Assembly (NCBI RefSeq): GCF_022271435.1
Contig: NZ_JAFIQY010000017.1
Span: 93,151-157,150 of the forward strand
Source: Streptomyces monomycini
Lineage (GTDB): Bacteria; Actinomycetota; Actinomycetes; Streptomycetales; Streptomycetaceae
Length of the DNA stretch: 64,000 nucleotides
Direction: 5' to 3'
The position numbers and the translations under genes were made by a program. This document shows, piece by piece, positions 24,757 through 33,597 of the stretch. The notes below the pieces were generated by a model. It was not told the origin of the DNA and ran no database searches. It saw only the letters and a program-made list of their open reading frames with translations. The stretch's first letter is position 1. Every line of letters starts with the position of its first letter.

Positions 24757-27372
24757 TCACAGCTCGACGACGCGGATTCCGTCCGGAACACCGGTGACGG
24801 CCGGCATCCGGCGGCTGACCCACAGCTCCTCCAGCCGGGGGAACGCGGCCAGCCACTCCATCGAGGCCCCGAGGCCGTACGCCAGCCAGAGCCGGCGCAG
24901 GCCGTCCGCCGGGACGATGCCGTCGACCAGCTCGGCCACCGTGAACTCCCCGGCGACCTGGAGGTACGGCCGGCCGCCGAGCCCGCGCAGCGCGGCCAGC
25001 TCCGCCACGTCCGCCGCCGGGAAGAACAGCCGGTCCGGGTCCAGGTGGGCGATGATCTCCCGGGCGTAGCGGTCGGTGTCGTACCGCCGCCAGGCACCGG
25101 CGAGCTGCGCCCGTACCGGGTGGTAGGTCCGCTTGCGCAGCCCGGTCAGGTAGTCGATCGCCATGTCGTCGGTGATGGAGGTGGCCGTGACGGCGAGCAG
25201 GTAGGCCTCGCCGTCCGAGACCTCGGCCGGCTCCGGCAGCATCTCCAGGACGATCGGGCCGATCCAGCCCAGGGCGCGGGCCCCGGCCACCGTGCTGGGG
25301 CGCACCATGTCCCGCGTGAAGCGCCGCACCCGGTGGCGCACCTCCGGGTCGAGCTCGGCGGCGTGCTCCACACAGGCCGCGGCGAGCAGCTTGCGGTGCC
25401 GGGCCTCCGCGGCGCGGATGCCGGGGAGCGGCGCCAGCAGGCCGTTCAGCAGCGCCGCGCACTCGTCGGGGCGGGCCAGGGCCACGGCCATCCTGATGAC
25501 GTCCTCCCACTCGGAGAGGTGGGCGTGGTTGAGCAGGAGCCCGAAGTCGTGGCGCTGGACGGTGGCGCGGGCGGCCAGGAAGTCCTGGAAGGTGCGGTGC
25601 ACGAAGTCGACGGTGCCCGGGGCCGGTTCGCGCAGCAGCCCGGTGCGGTTGAGCAGGTGGCGGTAGATCTCCTCGGCGCCGCCCTGGCGCGCGGCGTCCG
25701 GGATGGCCGCCAGGTGCTGTGCGAGCGTGTCGACGGCGATCTCGCGGTCCATCTCCGAGCGCCCGTTGACCAGCATCCAGTGCGCCAGCTTCTGCAGCAG
25801 CTGGATCTTGGGCTGGCGCGGCAGGTCGATTCCGTCCGTGGTGCCCATCGCCCGCTCCCGGTCCCGCCGCTCCAGCAGCATCGACAGGGCGGCCTCGTAC
25901 AGCTCTCTGCGGCCGTTGGGCAGATAGCCGCGGCGGTCGCGGTGCAGCGCGCAGAGCATCCCGCACATCAGCGGGTTGGTGGCGAGCCGTCCCAGGTCAC
26001 GGGTGATGCGTACGGCGTTGAGCAGGGTGCGTTCGTAGTGCCCGAGGCGGTCCAGGTCGTCCGGCTCCTGCTGGGCCGCGGCGCGGTGCCAGCGCTGGAT
26101 GAACGCGGTGATGTCCTCGCGGCTCATCGGGGCCAGCGTCAGTTCGGCGAAGCCGTCGGCGGTCAGCCAGTCGGCGCGTACGGCGGAGGGGCGGGAGGTG
26201 ACGATCCAGATGTTGCCCGGGTACAGGGCGGTCCAGTCCCGCAGCTTGCGGCGCAGCCGCTCCCGCTCGTCCTCGGGTGCCTCGTCCACGCCGTCGATCA
26301 GCAGCAGCGCCCGGCCGGCCCGCAGGACGCGGTCGGCCCAGCCCGGCGGCTGGGCCTCGGCGCCCGGGTAGCCGACCGCCGCGAGGAAGTCGCCGGGGGA
26401 GGGCAGGCCGTGCCCGGCGAAGCGGCGCACCGGCAGGAGGAAGGGCACCCGGCCGTACAGGGCGCGGTGCAGCGGGGCGGGCAGCTCGCCGCGGGCGGTG
26501 GCGACGGCCAGCCACTGGAGCAGGGTGGTCTTGCCGGAGCCGGCCACGCCTCGTACGAGGATCCGGCACCGGCCGGACAGGGCGTGCTCGGCGGGGACGG
26601 CGGGCTCCGGGGGGCCGCCGCCGTCCGCGGCGGCGGCCGGTTCGGCCTCGCAGCGCAGCCCCAGGTAGGCGGCGTCCAGCGGCCAGCTGTCCGGGGAGTG
26701 CGCGAGGTCGATGCCGAAGATGGTCAGGTGGTTGTGGAGGACGGCGGTGTCGTGGGCGTACCGCGTCTCGAAGGCGGCGTCCTCGGCGGAGCGGGACGGC
26801 AGCCGGGCGGCCAGGGCGCCGACGGCGTCGTCGAGCCTGCCGAGCGCGCGCCGGTTCTCGACGAGGGTGCGGGCGCCGAAGCCGGACAGCCGGGTGAAGA
26901 ACTCCAGGATGTGCAGCGACGCGGTGTCCAGCAGGATGCCGTGCAGCTCGGCGCCGTCGCCGGTCAGCCCGCGGGTGGCGTCGGGGGCGGCGCGGTGCAG
27001 CTGCCGGGTGAGGGTGTCCGCTTCCAGCCGGGCGTCCTGCACGATCTCCAGGTCGATGTCGCCGAGGGCGCAGAGCGTACGGGCGAGGGCGTCCGCCACG
27101 GCCCGGTCCTCGTCGGGGGCGACGGGCCGCTCCAGCGCCGCGCCGGTGGCGCCGGGCAGCGGGGTCACGGCCCGGTCGACGAGCTTGGCGGCGATGCGCC
27201 GTACGTCGCGCTCCCCGAGGGTGCGTCGCTCCCCGCGGAAGGAGACCAGGCCGCTGATCCGTAAGGGTCGGTCCACCAGGAAGGCGCCGGGGCCGGGGCG
27301 GACGAGCAGTTTTCTGACGAGCGGGGCGACGATCTTCGGCAGGAGCCGGGCCATGACGATCATCGGGTCCAT
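24757..27372 (-). CDS. NACHT-domain STAND NTPase, candidate antiphage protein
   Basis: 871 residues from ATG 27372 (RBS GGGGGA 7 nt upstream; ATG 27387 also possible). Residues 1-260 form an all-helical N-terminal domain like the NACHT N-terminal helical (NNH) domains of actinobacteria. The NACHT core has Walker A GVAGSGKT (275-282), Walker B LLLIDGVDE (356-364, acidic Asp360 with the NACHT-type DE pair) and the arginine-bearing VTSRPSAV (about 391-398). A winged-helix/superhelical region follows (NPLMCGMLCALHRDRRGYLP, FVHRTFQDFLAAR). The C-terminus ends in short leucine-rich units (LRRLWLAYGL, FPRLEELWVSRRMP). No separate nuclease or TIR effector is visible. Related bacterial NACHT proteins defend against phage; that role is inferred here. 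Confidence 0.85.
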   Translation of the reverse strand: MDPMIVMARLLPKIVAPLVRKLLVRPGPGAFLVDRPLRISGLVSFRGERRTLGERDVRRIAAKLVDRAVTPLPGATGAALERPVAPDEDRAVADALARTLCALGDIDLEIVQDARLEADTLTRQLHRAAPDATRGLTGDGAELHGILLDTASLHILEFFTRLSGFGARTLVENRRALGRLDDAVGALAARLPSRSAEDAAFETRYAHDTAVLHNHLTIFGIDLAHSPDSWPLDAAYLGLRCEAEPAAAADGGGPPEPAVPAEHALSGRCRILVRGVAGSGKTTLLQWLAVATARGELPAPLHRALYGRVPFLLPVRRFAGHGLPSPGDFLAAVGYPGAEAQPPGWADRVLRAGRALLLIDGVDEAPEDERERLRRKLRDWTALYPGNIWIVTSRPSAVRADWLTADGFAELTLAPMSREDITAFIQRWHRAAAQQEPDDLDRLGHYERTLLNAVRITRDLGRLATNPLMCGMLCALHRDRRGYLPNGRRELYEAALSMLLERRDRERAMGTTDGIDLPRQPKIQLLQKLAHWMLVNGRSEMDREIAVDTLAQHLAAIPDAARQGGAEEIYRHLLNRTGLLREPAPGTVDFVHRTFQDFLAARATVQRHDFGLLLNHAHLSEWEDVIRMAVALARPDECAALLNGLLAPLPGIRAAEARHRKLLAAACVEHAAELDPEVRHRVRRFTRDMVRPSTVAGARALGWIGPIVLEMLPEPAEVSDGEAYLLAVTATSITDDMAIDYLTGLRKRTYHPVRAQLAGAWRRYDTDRYAREIIAHLDPDRLFFPAADVAELAALRGLGGRPYLQVAGEFTVAELVDGIVPADGLRRLWLAYGLGASMEWLAAFPRLEELWVSRRMPAVTGVPDGIRVVEL

Positions 27373-27955
27373 GCGGTGATCCCCCATCACCTGGTCGACG
27401 CCGGCCGGGCCGGGCGCCGTGGACTTCACAGCGTAGGGGGAGACGGGGGCTCCGGGGGGCTGCTCGGCCGGGCGGAGCCGTCCGGGCGGAGCGCGTTTTT
27501 CGTACCGGGCCTTTGGTCCCGATACGGGCAGGCCGAAGACCCGGCGGAAGACGCGGGAAAGGCGGGACCCGGTGACATGACGCACAGGCCCTCGGACGCC
27601 TACTACGCGGAATAGCGGGCGCTTCACGAGGTGCGGTGGGCGGGAGCGGGTGCGGGGAACGCCGCAGTACGGCGAGGGGGTTCCCGGGGTGTTCGACAAC
27701 GCCGTACGTCTCGGTAAAAGCCCAGCTCAGGTGGGTGGTGACCGGAGTGATCGGCGGCCGGAAGAGGGAGGGGTTCGCGGGGTTTGGGGCCGGGCGGTGA
27801 GGGTAGTCGCGCGGGCCTATTTCCCCGGCTTTTGCTACGGGATGGGGTAGTAGAAAGGGGTATTGGCAGCATGTCGGATTCGGGTTACCAAGGTGGGGCG
27901 TTCCCGGTCGACGGCCGGGGCGCGGCCCTTTCCCTTTCCCGGAGGTAGTCCCCGC
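27373..27955. other. Divergent promoter region, NACHT gene / M23 peptidase
   Basis: 583 bp between divergent starts. It contains A/T-containing stretches (gcgtttttcgtaccg near 27490, gggtagtagaaagggg near 27847) that may be promoter parts, and the M23 RBS GGAGG at 27941. I checked for the c-di-AMP (ydaO) riboswitch common before wall-hydrolase genes and did not find its core. Confidence 0.5.
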
Positions 27956-28645
27956 ATGTCGAAGCACCACCCCCTGCACCGCCTGACGAAGAAGTCCACT
28001 CTCCGTACCCGCGCCTCCGTGCTCGCGGCGGGCCTGGGCGTCTCCGCGGCCATGGGCGTCGGGGTGGCCGTGGCGGCCGGGAGCGACGCGCAGGCGCTCG
28101 CGCTGGACGGCCTGGCGTCCGACGTCCGCTCCTCGGTGGCCGCGCAGGCCGACGCTCAGAAGAAGGCCGCCGAGGCGGAGCAGCAGGAGGCCGAGAAGGC
28201 CAAGAAGGCCGCCGAGGAGAAGGCCCGCTCCTGGGTGAAGCCGGTGGACGACTACAAGCTCGGCATGACCTTCGGGCTGGCGGGCAAGCACTGGTCCCAC
28301 AACCACAGCGGTCAGGACTTCGTGGTGCCCAGCGGCACGGCCGTGCACGCCGTGCACGGCGGCACCGTGGTCAAGGCCGGCCCGAACGGCGGCGGCGACG
28401 GTCCCGCGTACGGCAACGCGGTCGTGATCAAGCACGACAGCGGTACGTACACCCAGTACGCGCACCTGACCAGCGCCGAGGTCAAGCCGGGCCAGAAGGT
28501 GGAGACCGGCCAGGAGATCGCCAAGTCCGGCAGCACCGGCAACTCGACCGGCCCGCACCTGCACTTCGAGGTCCGTACCGGCCCGAACTACGGCTCCGGC
28601 GTCGAGCCGACCGCCTTCCTGAAGGCGCGCGGCGACGGCGTGTGA
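27956..28645 (+). CDS. M23-family secreted peptidase (LytM-type)
   Basis: 229 residues from ATG 27956 with GGAGG. A twin-Arg-free signal region (TRASVLAAGLGVSAAMGVGVAVAAGS) precedes a Lys/Glu/Ala coiled coil (about residues 65-85). The M23 domain has HNHSGQDFVVPSG (zinc His and Asp of HxxxD), the GNAVVIKHDSGTYTQYAHL strand region and HLHFEVRTG (HxH). It should cleave peptidoglycan cross-links outside the cell, unless degenerate. The coiled coil suggests a partner or regulatory contact. Confidence 0.92.
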   Translation: MSKHHPLHRLTKKSTLRTRASVLAAGLGVSAAMGVGVAVAAGSDAQALALDGLASDVRSSVAAQADAQKKAAEAEQQEAEKAKKAAEEKARSWVKPVDDYKLGMTFGLAGKHWSHNHSGQDFVVPSGTAVHAVHGGTVVKAGPNGGGDGPAYGNAVVIKHDSGTYTQYAHLTSAEVKPGQKVETGQEIAKSGSTGNSTGPHLHFEVRTGPNYGSGVEPTAFLKARGDGV

Positions 28646-28711
28646 TCCCCGCTCCCGGCGGTGCCGCCTGTACGGCTGGTACCGCCGGTACGTCCGGTAT
28701 CGCCGGTGCCG

Positions 28712-29290
28712 TCAGCCGAGGTTCGGCGGCTGGGCGGCGGTGATCAGTTCGGTGGCGACCTCCAGGACGGCCTTGCGCTTGTCCTCGGGGTCGCCTTCGA
28801 CGTTCTGCATGGCGAACAGCCCCGCGTGCATCGAGAAGATCGCGGTGATGCAGCGCACCTGGTCCGTCAGCCGCGCCTCCGGCTCCCTGAGCAGTCCGGT
28901 GAGCCGGAGCATCCGCTGCTTGAAGGTCTCCCCGATGCTCAGGTCCCGTACGGTCGCCTGGTTCTCCTGCATGAAGCGGAAGAGCGGTTCGGCGGAGCGC
29001 AGCGCCTCGCTGTAGCGGCGCAGCACCTCGTGCTTGGTCTCCAGGGTGCGCGGCTGCCCGGCGGCCCACTCGATCAGCTCGTCGATGGGCCGCGCCAGGT
29101 CCTGGAAGAGACTGATGACGATGTCTTCCTTGGTCTTGAAGTGGTAGTACAGCGCTGCCTTCGTGACGTCGAGCCGCTCGGCGATCTCGCGCAGCGAGGT
29201 CTTCTCGTACCCCTGCTCGGCGAACAGCTCCAAGGCGACGTCCTGGATGCGCTGGCGGGTGTTGCCCCTGCGCGCGTGCGGTGTGCCCAT
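28712..29290 (-). CDS. TetR-family repressor of the adjacent efflux gene
   Basis: 192 residues from ATG 29290 (RBS AGGAGA). The HTH reads ALELFAEQGYEKTSLREIAERL and VTKAALYYHFKTKEDI. The ligand domain is alpha-helical with no recognised sub-signature. The gene is divergent from an MFS drug transporter, and the 29345-29416 inverted repeat lies between them. The standard model is repression of the pump relieved by its substrate. Confidence 0.92.
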   Translation of the reverse strand: MGTPHARRGNTRQRIQDVALELFAEQGYEKTSLREIAERLDVTKAALYYHFKTKEDIVISLFQDLARPIDELIEWAAGQPRTLETKHEVLRRYSEALRSAEPLFRFMQENQATVRDLSIGETFKQRMLRLTGLLREPEARLTDQVRCITAIFSMHAGLFAMQNVEGDPEDKRKAVLEVATELITAAQPPNLG

Positions 29291-29344
29291 GCTGCTGTTC
29301 TCCTGCGTCGGTCGTCCGGGCCGGGGCCGGGGGCCCACACACAA

Positions 29345-29416
29345 ACTTACTTGACGCCCGGCTAGTTGCTGGCTACCTTACTGCACTGTACTGAACTAGC
29401 CGGGCGGCAAGTAAGT
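29345..29416. promoter_or_regulatory. 23-bp inverted repeat with embedded promoters
   Basis: Arms at 29345-29367 and 29394-29416 match at 22 of 23 positions (left arm starts acttacttgacgcccggcta) with a 26-bp centre. The left arm carries TTGACG (29351-29356), 17 bp from TACCTT (29374-29379), a good promoter for the MFS gene. The right arm supplies TTGCCG toward the TetR gene. Each arm therefore overlaps one -35 box, so a bound TetR dimer on each arm would shut both promoters. Confidence 0.8.
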
Positions 29417-29429
29417 GGGAGAAGCGAAA

Positions 29430-31049
29430 ATGGGGATGTCGCAGACGAAAGCGACCCCGACGGGGGAGATGGCGAAACCGGCGCAGACCGGGGGGAAGCA
29501 GCCGGCCAGCGTCCGTGTGGTGCTGTTCGCGCTGATGATCGCGATGCTGCTCGCGATGCTGGACAACATGATCGTGGGCACCGCGATGCCCACGATCGTC
29601 GGCGAACTGGGCGGGCTGAGCCACCTGTCCTGGGTGGTGACCGCGTACACGCTCGCGACCGCCGCCTCCACCCCGATCTGGGGCAAACTGGGCGACCTCT
29701 ACGGCCGTAAGGGCGTCTTCCTGACGTCCATCGTGATCTTTCTGATCGGCTCCGCGCTGTCCGGCATGGCCCAGGACATGGGCCAGCTGATCGGCTTCCG
29801 GGCGGTGCAGGGCCTGGGCGCCGGCGGTCTGATGGTCGGCGTCATGGCGATCATCGGTGACCTGATCCCGCCGCGTGAGCGCGGCAAGTACCAGGGCATG
29901 ATGGCCGGCGTCATGGCCGTCGCGATGATCGGCGGGCCGCTGGTCGGCGGCACCATCACCGACCACCTCGGCTGGCGCTGGAGCTTCTACATCAACCTGC
30001 CGCTGGGCGCGATCGCCCTGGTCATGGTGACCGCGGTGCTGCACCTGCCGAAGAAGCGGTCGCAGGCGCGCATCGACTACGTGGGCGCCGTCCTGCTCAC
30101 CGTCGGCATCACCTCGCTGGTCCTGATCACCACCTGGGGCGGTACGGAGTACGACTGGCTGTCGGCCCAGATCGTCGGGCTCGGCGCGGTCGGCGTGGTG
30201 TCCCTGCTCGCCTTCGTCTTCACCGAGACCAAGGTCCGCGAGCCCGTGCTGCCGCTGCACATCTTCCGCAACGGCAACTTCAGCCTCGTCACGCTCATCG
30301 GCTTCCTGGTCGGCTTCGTGATGTTCGGGTCGATGACCTTCCTGCCGCTGTTCCAGCAGACCGTGCAGGGCGCCTCGGCCACCAACTCCGGGCTGCTGCT
30401 CCTGCCGATGCTGCTCGCGATGATGGCGGTCTCGCTGGTCGCGGGCCGGGTCACCACCAACACCGGCAAGTACAAGATCTTCGTGGTGGGCGGCGGCGCG
30501 CTGATCACCGCGGGGCTGGCGCTGCTGTCCCTGATGGACACCGGCACCACCCGCTTCACCTCGGGTGTGTACATGGCGGTGCTCGGCGCCGGCATGGGCT
30601 TCCTGATGCAGACCACGATGCTGATCGCGCAGAACAGCGTCGAGATGAAGGACATGGGCGTCGGCTCCTCGTCCGCCACCCTGTTCCGTACGATCGGCGG
30701 CTCCTTCGGCGTCGCGATCTTCGGAGCGATCTTCAACAACCGGGTGACGGACGTGATGACCGAGCGGCTCGGCGCCCAGGGTGCGGGCGCGACCGCGGGT
30801 GGCGCCCAGATGGACCCGAAGATGCTTCCCACACTGCCGGCCGCGGTCAAGGACGCGTACATGCACGCGGTCTCCGGCGGCACCCACCAGGTCTTCGTGT
30901 GGGGCGCGCTGATCAGCGTCATCGGCTTCGCCGCGGCCTGGTTCCTCAAGGAGGTGCCGCTGCGCGGCGGGCCCGCCAAGCCGGCCGAGGGCCCGCAGGA
31001 CGGCGGCGAGGCCCCGGCGGCCAAGGCTCCCATGGCGGAGGCGGTCTGA
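29430..31049 (+). CDS. MFS drug-efflux transporter, DHA2 (EmrB/QacA) family
   Basis: 539 residues from ATG 29430 (GGGAGAAG upstream; GTG 29415 also in frame). About 14 membrane helices are present. Signatures are LDNMIVGTAMPTIVGEL in helix 1 (the acidic DNMIVGTALP motif of the 14-helix family) and the GKLGDLYGRKGVF loop (motif A). A proton-driven exporter of hydrophobic drugs is expected. It is controlled by the divergent TetR gene; a strong hairpin at 31070 ends the transcript. Confidence 0.95.
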   Translation: MGMSQTKATPTGEMAKPAQTGGKQPASVRVVLFALMIAMLLAMLDNMIVGTAMPTIVGELGGLSHLSWVVTAYTLATAASTPIWGKLGDLYGRKGVFLTSIVIFLIGSALSGMAQDMGQLIGFRAVQGLGAGGLMVGVMAIIGDLIPPRERGKYQGMMAGVMAVAMIGGPLVGGTITDHLGWRWSFYINLPLGAIALVMVTAVLHLPKKRSQARIDYVGAVLLTVGITSLVLITTWGGTEYDWLSAQIVGLGAVGVVSLLAFVFTETKVREPVLPLHIFRNGNFSLVTLIGFLVGFVMFGSMTFLPLFQQTVQGASATNSGLLLLPMLLAMMAVSLVAGRVTTNTGKYKIFVVGGGALITAGLALLSLMDTGTTRFTSGVYMAVLGAGMGFLMQTTMLIAQNSVEMKDMGVGSSSATLFRTIGGSFGVAIFGAIFNNRVTDVMTERLGAQGAGATAGGAQMDPKMLPTLPAAVKDAYMHAVSGGTHQVFVWGALISVIGFAAAWFLKEVPLRGGPAKPAEGPQDGGEAPAAKAPMAEAV

Positions 31050-31069
31050 TCCGGCACTGAAAATCCCTG

Positions 31070-31107
31070 GCCTGCGGCCCCCGGCGGACATGCCGGGGGC
31101 CGCAGGC
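31070..31107 (+). terminator. Perfect 16-bp hairpin terminator
   Basis: gcctgcggcccccggc (31070-31085) pairs perfectly with gccgggggccgcaggc (31092-31107) around a 6-nt loop, 20 bp after the MFS stop. Confidence 0.9.
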
Positions 31108-31165
31108 ATGTCCGCGGGTCAGCCGACGACGGGCCGTTGTCAGTGGTGCGTGTCAGCATCGGAAC

Positions 31166-31699
31166 ATGAACGGCGACGGGGTGCGGGGCGAGCGGGAGGA
31201 CGGGCGCGCGGGCGGCGACGACGCGGCGCCGGTGCCCCCGGTGCCCCCGGTGCCGCTCGCGCGGCTGCGGCAGCTGCGGCGGGCGAAGGACGCGATGGAC
31301 CGCGACTGGGCCGCACCGCTGGACCTGGCGGCGGTGGCGGCGCATGCCGGATATTCCCGCTTCCACTTCATCCGCGCCTTCAAGCAGGTGTACGGCCTCA
31401 CCCCCGGCCAGTACCTGAGCCGCCGCCGGATCGAGCGGGCCGAGGAGCTGCTGCGCACGGCCGACCTCGCCGTCACGGAGATCTGCTGGCTGGTCGGCTT
31501 CGGGAGTCTCGGCACCTTCTCCGCCCGGTTCAAGGAGCAGACCGGCCTGACACCGAGCGCGTACCGCCGGCGGCACGTGGGACAGGGCGCCGGGCTGATA
31601 CCGGGCTGCTACGCCCTGCTGTGGTCCGGCGGCTTCAAGTCGTTCGAGAGCCGGGACGGGACGGCCCCGGCGGACCGCAATTTCCGAGAAGGCGGGTAG
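31166..31699 (+). CDS. AraC-family transcriptional regulator
   Basis: 177 residues. A short N-terminal low-complexity part is followed by the two-HTH AraC domain: DLAAVAAHAGYSRFHFIRAFKQ then YGLTPGQYLSRRRIERAEELL, and AVTEICWLVGFGSLGTFSARFKEQ then TGLTPSAYRR. There is no effector domain of usual size. The C-terminal tail (about 40 residues) ends with SGGFKSFESRDG. The VOC gene 54 bp downstream is the likely partner or target. Confidence 0.9.
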   Translation: MNGDGVRGEREDGRAGGDDAAPVPPVPPVPLARLRQLRRAKDAMDRDWAAPLDLAAVAAHAGYSRFHFIRAFKQVYGLTPGQYLSRRRIERAEELLRTADLAVTEICWLVGFGSLGTFSARFKEQTGLTPSAYRRRHVGQGAGLIPGCYALLWSGGFKSFESRDGTAPADRNFREGG

Positions 31700-31753
31700 C
31701 GGAAGCGCTGCCTACGGTGAAGAGGACCGCGCAGAAATCCACGGAGGCACGCC

Positions 31754-32209
31754 ATGATCAAGGGACTCGCCATCACCACCGTCTGGGTCCTCGACCAGGA
31801 CCGGGCGAAGGAGTTCTACACCGACAAGCTCGGGCTGGAGGTCCGTACGGACATGCGGATGGGCGGTGCGGACGGGATGCGCTGGCTGACCGTCGGCGCC
31901 AAGGACCAGCCCGAGGTGGAGCTGACGCTGATGGTCCCCGGCCCGCCCGGCATGGACCCGGAGGCCGGCGAGCAGCTCAAGCAGCTGGTGAGCAAGGGGC
32001 TGATGGGCGCCGGAGTGCTGGCCACGGACGACGTGCAGGCCGATTACGCCGCGCTGAAGGCCAAGGGCGTGGAGTTCCTCCAGGAGCCGCAGGAGCGCCC
32101 GTACGGCACCGAGGCGATATTCCGCGACGACTCCGGCAACTGGTTCTCGCTGACCCAGCGCAGCGAGCAGCTCGACCTGGGCAAGGACTGGGGGGAGTGC
32201 GGGGAGTAG
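31754..32209 (+). CDS. VOC (glyoxalase/bleomycin-resistance fold) protein
   Basis: 151 residues with RBS CGGAGG. Paired beta-alpha-beta-beta-beta modules are seen in TTVWVLDQDRAKEFYTDKLGLEVRTDMRM and DVQADYAALKAKGVEFL, ending in TEAIFRDDSGNWFSLTQRSE, where Glu and His/Gln positions bind metal in relatives. The substrate is unknown; such AraC-linked VOC proteins are common in Streptomyces. Confidence 0.88.
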   Translation: MIKGLAITTVWVLDQDRAKEFYTDKLGLEVRTDMRMGGADGMRWLTVGAKDQPEVELTLMVPGPPGMDPEAGEQLKQLVSKGLMGAGVLATDDVQADYAALKAKGVEFLQEPQERPYGTEAIFRDDSGNWFSLTQRSEQLDLGKDWGECGE

Positions 32210-32267
32210 CCACCGCGCCGAGGACGGCTGGCCGGGGGCCGGGGGCCGGGGGCCGGGGGGCTGCCCC

Positions 32268-32300
32268 CACCGGTCCGGCGGCCGCCCTCACCGGTCCGGC
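32268..32300. repeat. Duplicated cseC stop-codon segment and GC repeats
   Basis: caccggtccggc occurs at 32268-32279 and again at 32289-32300. The second copy contains part of the cseC stop anticodon strand (tca 32288-32290). Just upstream, gggggcc repeats about four times (32230-32258). Confidence 0.7.
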
Positions 32301-33589
32301 AGCTGGATGACCGGGAAGCTGCCCGTGTTCGTCGGGGCGTTCTCCGGCAGCCACAGGACGGAGACCGCGCCGGTGGAGCCGTCCGTCAGCTCGTCCGCGT
32401 TGCGGAAGGTCAGCCGGGCGCCCAGTACGCGGGCCTGGCCCGCCGCGATGGTCAGGCCGAGACCGTGGCCGCGCCCGGCCCGGTCGCTGCTGCCGGTACG
32501 GAAGCGGCTCGGGCCCTCGCGCAGCAGGGCCTCGGGGAAGCCCGTGCCGTGGTCGCGTACGCGCACGACCCGGCCCTCGACGGTCACCTCGATCGGCGGC
32601 TTGCCGTGCCGGGCCGCGTTCGCGATGAGGTTGCCCAGGATGCGTTCCAGGCGCCGCGGGTCGGTGGAGACCTCGGCGTCCCGCAGGATCTCGATCTTGA
32701 TGTCGGCGTTCAGGGCCCGCACCCGCCGGGTGACGAACTCGCCGAGCGGCACGTCCTGCAGTTCGGCCCGCTCCGCGTAGCCGTCCAGCCGGGCCACCTC
32801 CAGCACGTCCTCGACGAGGGTGCGCATCGCCTGGGCCCGGTCCCGGACCAGCTCCGAGGGGCGGCCCGGCGGCAGCAGTTCGGCCGCGGTGAGCAGCCCG
32901 GTGACCGGGGTGCGCAGCTCGTGGGCGATGTCGGCGGTCACCCGTCGCTCCGCCTCGATGCGCTTCTGGAGCGCGTCGGACATCGCGTCCACAGCCCAGG
33001 CCAGGTCGTCCGTCTCGTCCCGGATGCGGCCGCCGACCTCGTCGCGGATGCGGACGGAGGTGTCGCCGTCGGCCAGCTTGCCGGCCGCCGCCGCGGCCTT
33101 GCGCAGCCGCTGGGACAGCCGCCCGCCGATCAGCACGCCGAGCGCGCAGCCGCCGACCACGACCGCCGTCGAGCCGATCAGCAGCGCCTGGTCGAGGTCG
33201 TCGAGGACGGCGAACCGGTCGGGGAAGTAGCCCTGGATGGACAGCACCCGGCCGCCCGCGACCGGCGCCGCGGCCCACACCTTGGGCGTGGTCTGGCCGG
33301 TGTCCTCCAGGTAGGTCGCCCGCTTGCCCTTGGTGACCTCGTCCCGCAGCTCCTTGGGCAGCGCCGGATCGTCCAGCTTCGCGCCGAAGCGCAGCTGGTG
33401 GGTGGATTCGTAGATCTTCTGCGTGAAGTTGAGGCGTTCGGTCTGCACGTCGCGGCTGTTGTCCAGCATCGAACCGCGGGCCGCGTTGTGCACGACAAGG
33501 CTCAGCGCGATCGCGACCAGCGCTCCGACGAGCGCGATCGCGGCGCTGAGCTTCCATCTCAGCCCGGTACGCAGGGCGAGCCTGACCAC
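32288..33589 (-). CDS. cseC: Envelope-stress sensor kinase CseC
   Basis: 433 residues from GTG 33589. Helix 1 (IALVGALVAIALSLVVHNAA) and helix 2 (LIGSTAVVVGGCALGVLI) flank an extracytoplasmic sensor of about 110 residues. HAMP, then the HisKA box VTADIAHELRTPVTGLL, N box NLIANAARHGKPP, and VRDHGTGFP and GHGLGLTIA follow. It lies 8 bp downstream of cseB in the sigE-cseA-cseB-cseC order. In S. coelicolor this kinase detects cell-wall damage and activates CseB. Confidence 0.93.
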   Translation of the reverse strand: MVRLALRTGLRWKLSAAIALVGALVAIALSLVVHNAARGSMLDNSRDVQTERLNFTQKIYESTHQLRFGAKLDDPALPKELRDEVTKGKRATYLEDTGQTTPKVWAAAPVAGGRVLSIQGYFPDRFAVLDDLDQALLIGSTAVVVGGCALGVLIGGRLSQRLRKAAAAAGKLADGDTSVRIRDEVGGRIRDETDDLAWAVDAMSDALQKRIEAERRVTADIAHELRTPVTGLLTAAELLPPGRPSELVRDRAQAMRTLVEDVLEVARLDGYAERAELQDVPLGEFVTRRVRALNADIKIEILRDAEVSTDPRRLERILGNLIANAARHGKPPIEVTVEGRVVRVRDHGTGFPEALLREGPSRFRTGSSDRAGRGHGLGLTIAAGQARVLGARLTFRNADELTDGSTGAVSVLWLPENAPTNTGSFPVIQLPDR

Positions 33590-33597
33590 CGCAGGAG

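Noticed and set aside
27640..27955. c-di-AMP (ydaO) riboswitch before the M23 peptidase gene
   Set aside because: Wall-hydrolase genes in Streptomyces often carry it and disA is in the window, but the core conserved GGGGACCC-type segment was not found here.
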